In this document: one piece after another, positions 1-4,519 of the stretch
How positions within the stretch are numbered: position 1 is the first letter of the stretch
How the letters are laid out: each line of letters opens with the position of its first letter
Origin: CAZJOD01 sp964547525
Lineage (GTDB): Bacteria; Bacillota; Clostridia; JAAYHZ01
Assembly: GCA_964547525.1 (NCBI GenBank)
Contig: CAZJOD010000162.1
Coordinates: 1-8,185, forward strand
DNA length: 8,185 bases
Direction of reading: 5' to 3'
Program-made: the position numbers and the translations under genes
Notes under the pieces: generated by a model
What the model saw: the letters and a program-made list of their open reading frames with translations, nothing else
Told to the model about the DNA's origin: nothing
Database searches by the model: none

Positions 1-509
1 ACCGTCTTTAAAAATTCTCTTACCGCTTTTCTACTCTTTAGAACCAAAAACTCTTTTTCCGAATACTTTTCATGTAAATCCAGTATCCTTCTTTTACCGG
101 TTTTCTTAAATGACCAAATCCATTTCAAAAAATCAATAAACTCTAAATTCATCTTTTCTTCAAGGTAGTCAGGCAAATCGGAACGCTTTTTACCATGACG
201 TTTTAATGCACTCCACATGCAGACAAATCGGTTTATATCAAGAAAAATCACTAAATCAGCTGCGGCAAACCGAAGTTCCATCGAACTTTTGTAGTTCCCG
301 TCGATGATCCATTTCTCCCCCTTGATAAATTCTTTTTGCTTTTCAATCCATTCTTCCTTTGGCGTCTTGGTCCAATCCGGTTGCCAGAATTCACAGTCGA
401 GATGTATCATTTTGTAATCTGTAATATTGGCAAGCCGTTTCGCCAGCCAACTTTTGCCGCTGCCAGCACTGCCAACGAGAATAATTCTTTTAACCTTTGA
501 TAAATCCAT
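1..509 (-). CDS. P-loop kinase of the FlaR / DNA topology modulation type, 3' end outside window
   Basis: Reading leftward from ATG at 509-507 gives 169 codons with no stop, so the C-terminus lies beyond the left edge. The protein has a Walker A motif GSAGSGKS at residues 13-20. The family features HLDCEFWQPDW (36-46), WIIDGNY (67-73) and a second hydrophobic strand VIFLD (86-90) follow. This is the pattern of small cytoplasmic adenylate-kinase-like proteins annotated as 'DNA topology modulation protein FlaR'. These bind ATP, but their substrate is not established. Family members are usually about 170-190 residues, so little is missing. The start is preceded by AGAGGTG four bases upstream, a close but usable ribosome binding site. 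The leader is repeated in diverged form at 2564-2657. The family call is fairly secure; the biochemical role is not. Confidence 0.85.
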   Translation of the reverse strand, partial: MDLSKVKRIILVGSAGSGKSWLAKRLANITDYKMIHLDCEFWQPDWTKTPKEEWIEKQKEFIKGEKWIIDGNYKSSMELRFAAADLVIFLDINRFVCMWSALKRHGKKRSDLPDYLEEKMNLEFIDFLKWIWSFKKTGKRRILDLHEKYSEKEFLVLKSRKAVREFLKT

Positions 510-590
510 AAACACCTCTTATATCTAAAATAGCTCTATAACACATAAAAATTATTTTATGAAAAGTAGTTTCATCTAACAGTATTATTC
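499..590. repeat. Diverged direct repeat, copy 1 (kinase leader and start)
   Basis: This stretch contains the start codon, ribosome binding site and leader of the kinase on the minus strand. It aligns by eye with 2564-2657 in the same orientation. Twenty bases are identical from the start codon outward (507-526), followed by about two thirds identity over the rest with one net inserted base, roughly three quarters overall. It begins a few codons inside the kinase gene and ends at TATTATTC (583-590). It overlaps the end of the decayed P-loop remnant. Confidence 0.7.
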
Positions 591-677
591 ACGGAAAAGC
601 AGATTACAGGTTGTTGATTTTCCAACACCGCTGCTCTAGTAATTATGAATAACGGCAACTTTATCGATGGATTCATT
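585..677 (-). pseudogene. Decayed N-terminal fragment of a P-loop NTPase
   Basis: On the minus strand, just after the stop of the acetyltransferase gene, one frame reads IDKVAVIHNY, a TAG stop at 638-636, then SSGVGKSTTCNLLFRE and a TAA stop. A hydrophobic strand followed by GVGKSTT is the typical start of a P-loop kinase or ATPase. The TAG falls exactly where the first glycine of the Walker A motif should be. The only nearby ATG (676-674) is in a different frame. This is best read as the remains of a nucleotide-binding gene, perhaps related to the neighbouring kinase, with the rest deleted. The fragment is short, so chance resemblance is possible. Confidence 0.4.
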
Positions 678-678
678 T

Positions 679-1569
679 TTAATTCAACTCCTTTTTCCAC
701 ATTTCACGATTACAGATTGTTTCAAATCCGATGGCAGTATAAAATTCAGGCACACCGCCAAAGCAATAGGTTGCACCTAATGCTTTTGTTTTCTTCATTC
801 CTTCGGTAAGAGCAATGGTGGCAAGACCCATCCTGCGATATTCAGGAACAGTCGCAAGGGGCTCAAGATAAGCATACTTATTTCTTTCATCGAACCACAT
901 TCCGGCAAAACAAGCATAATCTCCATTTGGTGCCTTTATTACAGTAGGCAGATCTTTTCTAAAATTCGGGCCGCTTTGCATCAGCATTCGGCAATCAATA
1001 TCGTCATCAGGATTATCCCCGTGATTAAAGCCCTTCCAAAGGCAATCATGGATTTTCTTATAATCGTTTTCATCCTCTAAAGAAATTATAGAAAAGCCAT
1101 CGGGTAGTTTCACATCAAGAAAAGGCTTTTTATAGGAGAAAATCCGAACCGGTTCAGCATATACCTTTTTATATCCTTTTCGTACCAATAATTCAATTTT
1201 GTCCGTTTCTTTATCGGTCACCCATACAGTAAGAGTCTGTTTGTTGTCATTTATAACAGACAGCTCCTTTTCTGCATATGTAAGCATTTCTGTTAATAGA
1301 AATATATGATTCGAGTCAGTTACCATAAAGCATTCGCCCATGTTCATTTCAAAGCACGCAATACCAACAAGTTTTCCGTCATCCTCCCAAAGCCCGAAAC
1401 GATGCGTCAAATGATGTTGAAAATATGGATGTGTATGTGCATATTCAAAAAACTGCGGCAAAAGGTAACTGTTCAAGGTATCAATAGAATAAATATCGGT
1501 TAGAAAACTGTGAACTGCAGCGAAATCCGCAAGAAGCTTGTATCTTCTTTTAATAATTTTTTGTTCCAT
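679..1569 (-). CDS. GNAT-family N-acetyltransferase, double-domain length
   Basis: A 296-residue protein likely to transfer an acetyl group from acetyl-CoA to an amine in the cytoplasm; the substrate is unknown. The C-terminal half carries the GNAT core. A strand YLEPLATVPEYRR (234-246) leads into the acetyl-CoA loop R245-R-M-G-L-A250, then a long helix, and the closing motif FYTAIGFE (276-283). At 296 residues it is about twice a single GNAT domain. The first 150 residues resemble a second, degenerate GNAT-like fold with ending RKGYKKVYAEP (130-140) but no clear pyrophosphate loop. The start is supported by a perfect AGGAGG (1582-1577) seven bases upstream. The leader contains a stem-loop with the features of a terminator, which may control expression. 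No partner gene is co-transcribed downstream except the decayed remnant and possibly the kinase. The family is secure; resistance or metabolic roles cannot be told apart. Confidence 0.9.
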   Translation of the reverse strand: MEQKIIKRRYKLLADFAAVHSFLTDIYSIDTLNSYLLPQFFEYAHTHPYFQHHLTHRFGLWEDDGKLVGIACFEMNMGECFMVTDSNHIFLLTEMLTYAEKELSVINDNKQTLTVWVTDKETDKIELLVRKGYKKVYAEPVRIFSYKKPFLDVKLPDGFSIISLEDENDYKKIHDCLWKGFNHGDNPDDDIDCRMLMQSGPNFRKDLPTVIKAPNGDYACFAGMWFDERNKYAYLEPLATVPEYRRMGLATIALTEGMKKTKALGATYCFGGVPEFYTAIGFETICNREMWKKELN

Positions 1570-1589
1570 AATAAATCCTCCTAAAATAA

Positions 1590-1630
1590 AACTCCATTTT
1601 AACGATTAATTCATAGCCGAAAATGGAGTT
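1590..1630 (-). promoter_or_regulatory. Leader hairpin of the acetyltransferase gene, attenuator-like
   Basis: An 11-bp perfect inverted repeat AACTCCATTTT / AAAATGGAGTT (1590-1600 and 1620-1630) has a 19-base loop. On the minus strand the stem is followed by TTTTATTTT and then by the AGGAGG site and the start codon. It lies between the likely promoter and the gene, so it could act as a transcription attenuator or an RNA stability element. No matching anti-terminator or convincing leader peptide was found; only ATG-TCC-GGA-TAA and ATG-AAT-TAA occur in the leader. Confidence 0.5.
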
Positions 1631-1682
1631 ACTTAATGCGTAATGGATCCAATCTAATAGCAAAAAATTTTATCCGGACATA

Positions 1683-1721
1683 ATTATAGCGCAATCAATG
1701 ACAAACCGAATCAATCCGGTT
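1683..1721 (-). promoter_or_regulatory. Probable acetyltransferase promoter with an inverted repeat over the -35 region
   Basis: On the minus strand a consensus -10 TATAAT lies at 1688-1683, about 55 bases before the leader hairpin. No good -35 sits at 17 bases; TTGATT is present at a 20-base spacing. The inverted repeat AACCG-N8-CGGTT (1704-1708 and 1717-1721) covers the -35 region, so it may be an operator for a dimeric regulator. The -10 is clear, the rest is inference. Confidence 0.4.
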
Positions 1722-1740
1722 AAGTAATCCCAATTTCGAC

Positions 1741-1767
1741 AACAAAACAAAGCCCGAACAATCGGAC
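1741..1767 (-). terminator. Rho-independent terminator, minus strand
   Basis: On the minus strand GTCCGA-TTGT-TCGGGC forms a 6-bp stem with one G-T pair and a four-base loop (1767-1752), followed directly by TTTGTTTTGTT. It sits about 18 bases after the stop codon of the small minus-strand fragment at 1786-1917. That position is right for the 3' end of a real gene. Confidence 0.5.
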
Positions 1768-1785
1768 TATTGAGCCTATTATCAG

Positions 1786-1917
1786 CTAATCTGAGATTAC
1801 TTCAAAATCATTGTTGCGCTCCTCTTCAATAATAATATAGTTATTATTACATAATTTTTCCTTTTCGTCAATCTTAGAAAAATTAAAAATGGCCATTATG
1901 AAGAGTGATATAGTTAG
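1786..1917 (-). pseudogene. C-terminal fragment of an unrecognised protein
   Basis: The minus-strand frame is open from 1917 to a TAG stop at 1788-1786. From the only ATG (1896-1894) it encodes 36 residues beginning MAIFNFSKIDEKEK and ending EEERNNDFEVISD. No ribosome binding site precedes that ATG. A terminator lies just downstream, which suggests the true 3' end of a gene whose 5' part is lost. I do not recognise the protein family. The frame closes at the same palindrome (1914-1921) where the opposite-strand TPR fragment begins. It could also be an antisense coincidence. Confidence 0.3.
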
Positions 1918-2439
1918 CTAATCTGCGAGCCATATGCACTGAAATATCCCGGTAATATAAAACTTTATGAGCAGCTCATTGAAGCGATGATTGAAATGCG
2001 TTATTTTGACAGGGCGAACGAAATGATAAACCTGATGAAAGCCGACGATGAGTATTCAGCTTGTCTTCCTAAGATTTTTAGAGGTGATATCGAATTCGCA
2101 AGTGGCAATATTGAAAAAGCAAAGAAGATATGGAGTGATATTGACATTAATAATCATAAAAGCCAATATGAAGTTGGCGAGAGATTTAATAGAATCAATG
2201 AATACGAAAAGGCTATTCAATGTTTTGAAAATTCATTTGCAGCTGCAAAAAAACCTCGAGATCTGTCAGCCGTTTATTCACTTGCTTTTCTTTATACCAA
2301 ACTTGGCCAGTATCAAAATGCAATAATGGCGTGGCAGCGGATTATAGATGTGCTTGCTACGGATTATAGTACTGTTGATGGCTCTACCGTGGACTGGCCG
2401 AAAAATGAAATTGAAAAGTTAAAGTTAAAAATGTGCTGA
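1918..2439 (+). pseudogene. 5'-truncated TPR protein fragment, probably from an HTH-TPR regulator
   Basis: The frame is open from 1918; the first ATG at 1987 gives 150 residues but has no ribosome binding site. Sensible protein sequence (EPYALKYPGNIKLYEQLIEA) continues upstream of that ATG to an in-frame TAG at 1915-1917, so the 5' part is missing. The body is alpha-helical and TPR-like: FRGDIEFASGNIEKAKKIW, then RFNRINEYEKAIQCFENSF, then YSLAFLYTKLGQYQNAIMAW, ending DWPKNEIEKLK. This arrangement resembles the C-terminal end of Clostridial XRE-type HTH regulators with TPR repeats; that link is from memory of the family. The stop at 2437-2439 follows an A5 run (2427-2431). A one-base shift there would continue to 2498 with an amphipathic tail ending FIKLVEKLKEYA, seven bases before a terminator. 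Most likely a degraded gene; a short expressed TPR protein is the alternative. Confidence 0.55.
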
Positions 2440-2504
2440 GAATTAAACCAACAATTAGGTTTATCAAATTGGTTGAAAAATTAAAGGAATATGCTTAATA
2501 ATGC

Positions 2505-2539
2505 AAAAATATCGGGTGGCATTTTCACCCGATATTTTT
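2505..2539 (+). terminator. Strong Rho-independent terminator, possibly bidirectional
   Basis: A perfect 14-bp inverted repeat AAAAATATCGGGTG / CACCCGATATTTTT (2505-2518 and 2526-2539) has a seven-base loop. Its ends supply an A-tract on one side and a T-tract on the other, so it can stop transcription from both directions. It ends the TPR fragment on the plus strand and would also stop transcripts from the second leader copy on the minus strand. Confidence 0.8.
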
Positions 2540-2563
2540 CACTGATTAATGACATTGGATAGC

Positions 2564-2657
2564 GATGAAACCCATAAACACCTCTTATATCTTAAAACAG
2601 CTCATCGTTACGTGTTAATCATTCTATCTAAAGCAGTTTCATTTATCATTATTATTC
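2564..2657. repeat. Diverged direct repeat, copy 2 (orphan kinase leader)
   Basis: This matches 499-590, including the AGAGGTG ribosome binding site and ATG (2575-2573) on the minus strand. Similarity extends into the coding start: ATGGGTTTCATC here against ATGGATTTATC in copy 1. It is then lost, and the frame ends after nine codons at a TAA (2548-2546). So this copy has kept the leader and start of a kinase-like gene but not the body. Upstream of it, an ORF of 13 codons (MINETALDRMINT) has a plausible GGAG site. No -10/-35 pair stands out in either copy. Confidence 0.65.
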
Positions 2658-2726
2658 TCCGTTTTATGGTAATTTTCCTTTTTATCGGCGGTCTAATGTT
2701 ATAGAAGATAGCAACAGCTTTATAGG

Positions 2727-2766
2727 TTTGTTCATGTTTGTTAATGTTTTTTAATGTATTTTTTAC
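2727..2766 (+). repeat. Tandem 10-bp direct repeats upstream of the DeoR gene, possible operator
   Basis: Consecutive decamers are TTTGTTCATG, TTTGTTAATG, TTTTTTAATG and the weaker TATTTTTTAC. The first three differ by one base from one unit to the next. Ten bases is one helical turn, so all units face the same side of the DNA. The array ends nine bases before the likely -35 of the DeoR-type gene. DeoR-family repressors of Firmicutes often bind TTTGTT-rich direct repeats, so autoregulation is a reasonable guess. Confidence 0.5.
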
Positions 2767-2774
2767 AAATATTG

Positions 2775-2803
2775 TTTACTTTTATTAATATTCATTATAT
2801 AAT
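2775..2803 (+). promoter_or_regulatory. Promoter of the DeoR-family regulator
   Basis: The -35 candidate TTTACT (2775-2780) and a perfect -10 TATAAT (2798-2803) are separated by 17 bases. Transcription would start near 2810, about 60 bases before the start codon. A short dyad ACAA-N3-TTGT (2765-2775) touches the -35. Good spacing and a consensus -10 make this the clearest promoter in the window. Confidence 0.65.
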
Positions 2804-2868
2804 GTGAATAAAGATGAATTAGGTCGACACTAAATTATCTTAAACATAAAGCAAAGGAGCATATACCT

Positions 2869-3645
2869 ATGTTTATTGAAGAAAGACACCAAGCAATTTT
2901 GGACATTATATCTACAAACGGTAGAATATCGATTGGTGAGATACAAGAAAAATTCAATGTTTCCGTTGATTCTGCAAGACGAGACTTGAGAATGCTTGAA
3001 GAAAAAGGAATGTTGAAAAGAACACATGGAGGTGCAATTCCTACAAGACAAATTGCTTTCGGCAAGCCGCCAAAAATCACTTGTAAAGATATTGTGGAAA
3101 TTAAAGAAAACTATATGGCAATAGCAAAAAAAGCGGTTTCAATGATAAAAGACAATGATGTTATATTTATTATCCAAGCAACTGTGGGATTTTTTATGGC
3201 ACAGAACTTACCAACTGATATTCGAATTCGTGTAGTTACAAATTCAATTGTTATAGCTGAAGAATTAAGAAAAAAGGATAACATCTCTGTAATTCTTTTG
3301 GGCGGAGAAATGGATAACAAAGGAACCTGTTACGACGCATTTGCAATTGATATGATTAAGCGATTAAGATTTGATAAATCTTTTATTACTTCCGCTTGCA
3401 TATCACCGGAATTTGGTCTGTCAATTCAAAAATCACAGGCAATAAGTTTTTGGAATGCAGTAATTGACAGCTCAAAAGAAACTATCGGATTGTTTCCAAC
3501 AGAAAAAATAGGATTTGATTCAATAGTCAGTATTTGTCCTGCAAATAAATTGGATATATTGATTACTGATTGGGACGCAGCGGAGGAGGACTTAAAAGCA
3601 TTTGACGAACAAGGAATCAATGTTATAATAGTTGAAAAGGAATAA
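2869..3645 (+). CDS. DeoR-family transcriptional regulator
   Basis: A 258-residue protein, the normal family length. The N-terminus is a DeoR winged helix: ERHQAILDII (5-14), then the helix-turn-helix SIGEIQEKFNVSVDSARRDL (21-40) and the wing GMLKRTHGGA (47-56). The C-terminal sensor domain follows (about 78-258), with TNS (124-126), LGGEMD (144-149) and the lysine motif TEKIG (211-215). Family members bind sugar phosphates there to release DNA. Unusually, the phosphate-loop motif normally D-S-G-T-T reads IQATV (102-106), so the usual ligand may not bind. The start is supported by AAAGGAG (2853-2859) nine bases upstream. It stands alone between its own promoter and a terminator, so its targets may be itself or genes elsewhere. 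Confidence 0.92.
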   Translation: MFIEERHQAILDIISTNGRISIGEIQEKFNVSVDSARRDLRMLEEKGMLKRTHGGAIPTRQIAFGKPPKITCKDIVEIKENYMAIAKKAVSMIKDNDVIFIIQATVGFFMAQNLPTDIRIRVVTNSIVIAEELRKKDNISVILLGGEMDNKGTCYDAFAIDMIKRLRFDKSFITSACISPEFGLSIQKSQAISFWNAVIDSSKETIGLFPTEKIGFDSIVSICPANKLDILITDWDAAEEDLKAFDEQGINVIIVEKE

Positions 3646-3651
3646 TTATCG

Positions 3652-3674
3652 GGGCGGAATTTCCGCCCTAATTT
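3652..3674 (+). terminator. Rho-independent terminator after the DeoR gene
   Basis: The stem GGGCGG / CCGCCC (3652-3657 and 3663-3668) has an AATTT loop and lies seven bases past the stop codon. It is followed by TAATTT, a modest T-rich tail. It separates the regulator from the HD gene. Confidence 0.65.
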
Positions 3675-3760
3675 CACTATCTTTCAATAATAATTATAAT
3701 GATTATTCCATAGTTAAGCAGTGTTCGAAATCCATCTGCCTATATATAGCGCTAATATAT
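3672..3760 (+). promoter_or_regulatory. Possible promoter and dyad element upstream of the HD gene
   Basis: TATAAT at 3695-3700 is a consensus -10, but the sequence 17 bases upstream, TTTCAC (3672-3677), is a poor -35. Further down, TAGCGCTA (3747-3754) is a perfect 8-bp palindrome flanked by TATAT runs. With a one-base bulge the dyad extends to about 3742-3760, just before the ribosome binding site. It could be an operator or a structure masking translation. Both calls are tentative in such AT-rich DNA. Confidence 0.3.
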
Positions 3761-3775
3761 TACGAGGATTACAAA

Positions 3776-4426
3776 ATGTATGATACCATGTTGAGTTACG
3801 TTAAAAATTATCTTAAAAATAACAACGGTGAAGAAAGTAGTATAGGATCTTTCCCTTTTAGGAAACGGTCAGATCATATTGAGAGAGTTTATATGTGGGC
3901 AGACCGACTTATCGAAAGCGAGTTACATATTGATAAAGATGCTATATTAACATCAGCCATATTTCATGATGTAGGATATGCTCTTTCATCTGACAATTCA
4001 AATCATGCGCTACATAGCGCAGTTATATGCGAAAAATATCTAAATGAAAACGGATACGATAAAGAATTTATAAATTTTGTTACATATCTTGTAAGAAATC
4101 ATTCAAATAAAAAACTTATGACAATAAAAGATACTCCATTAGAATTAATTATTTTGATGGAAGCCGATATATTAGATGAAACCGGAGCTATGTCAGTTGT
4201 GTGGGATTGTATGATGGAAGGCTCACAAGAAATACAAACATTTCATAAGACTTTTAATCATATTCTAAATTATTCATATAAATATTTAAATGCTAACCCT
4301 ATGGTAACCGATAAGGCAAAAAATTATTGGAGAGAAAAACAAAACTTAATGAAAGAATTTATTAAGCAATTGTCATTTGACTTGGGAATTGATAATGGGT
4401 GCTTTTATGTCGAGGAGTTGAAATAA
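3776..4426 (+). CDS. HD-domain metal-dependent phosphohydrolase
   Basis: A 216-residue cytoplasmic protein of the HD superfamily, similar in layout to the YedJ/YpgQ type. Metal ligands are visible in order: H34 in DHIERV, H64-D65 in AIFHDVGY, H77 and H80, then H109 in RNHS, and D131 in EADILDETGA. Such proteins hydrolyse phosphate esters, often of nucleotides; the substrate here is unknown. The start at 3776 is chosen because GAGG (3764-3767) lies eight bases upstream and the protein begins MYDTML in typical HD fashion. The same frame is open back to 3632, but that start would overlap the DeoR gene and its terminator. It is probably transcribed alone. The gene ends at a TAA that overlaps an ATG carrying its own ribosome binding site. 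Confidence 0.88.
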   Translation: MYDTMLSYVKNYLKNNNGEESSIGSFPFRKRSDHIERVYMWADRLIESELHIDKDAILTSAIFHDVGYALSSDNSNHALHSAVICEKYLNENGYDKEFINFVTYLVRNHSNKKLMTIKDTPLELIILMEADILDETGAMSVVWDCMMEGSQEIQTFHKTFNHILNYSYKYLNANPMVTDKAKNYWREKQNLMKEFIKQLSFDLGIDNGCFYVEELK

Positions 4427-4446
4427 TGCAATTGCCTAATTTATAG
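4426..4446 (+). other. Orphan translation start after the HD gene
   Basis: An ATG at 4426-4428 overlaps the HD gene stop (TAATG) and is preceded by GAGGAG (4412-4417). This is the arrangement of a translationally coupled second gene. The frame reads only MQLPNL before TAG. The downstream gene appears to be lost, or the signal is a coincidence within a codon pair for Glu-Glu. The remaining bases to 4519 contain no clear terminator for either convergent unit. Confidence 0.3.
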
Positions 4447-4519
4447 AAAAACACAGCTCTATATAAGCGTTAAATATACAATGGAATGGGGACCGGGTAA
4501 TTATCACGCATGCTATCAT

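Noticed and set aside
1306..1503. 65-codon plus-strand frame inside the acetyltransferase gene
   Set aside because: Antisense to a well-supported coding region with no start signal.
2421..2439. Programmed -1 frameshift at the A-run of the TPR fragment
   Set aside because: The site does not match the X-XXY-YYZ slippery heptamer in the reading frame, and the gene is already truncated at its 5' end, so decay is simpler.
499..2657. Insertion sequence bounded by the two leader repeats
   Set aside because: No transposase, terminal inverted repeats or target-site duplication was found; the repeats are diverged leaders rather than element ends.
2830..3320. Minus-strand open frames of 69-81 codons across the DeoR gene
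   Set aside because: They lie antisense to a clearly recognised gene and show no protein family features.
3632..3775. Longer 264-residue version of the HD protein starting at 3632
   Set aside because: It would overlap the DeoR gene and read through its terminator, has no ribosome binding site, and adds sequence unlike the HD family. The start at 3776 has a good site.
4440..4475. Weak stem TATAGA / TCTATA as terminator for the exporter operon
   Set aside because: Only six AT-rich pairs with a ten-base loop and no good T-tract; too weak to call.
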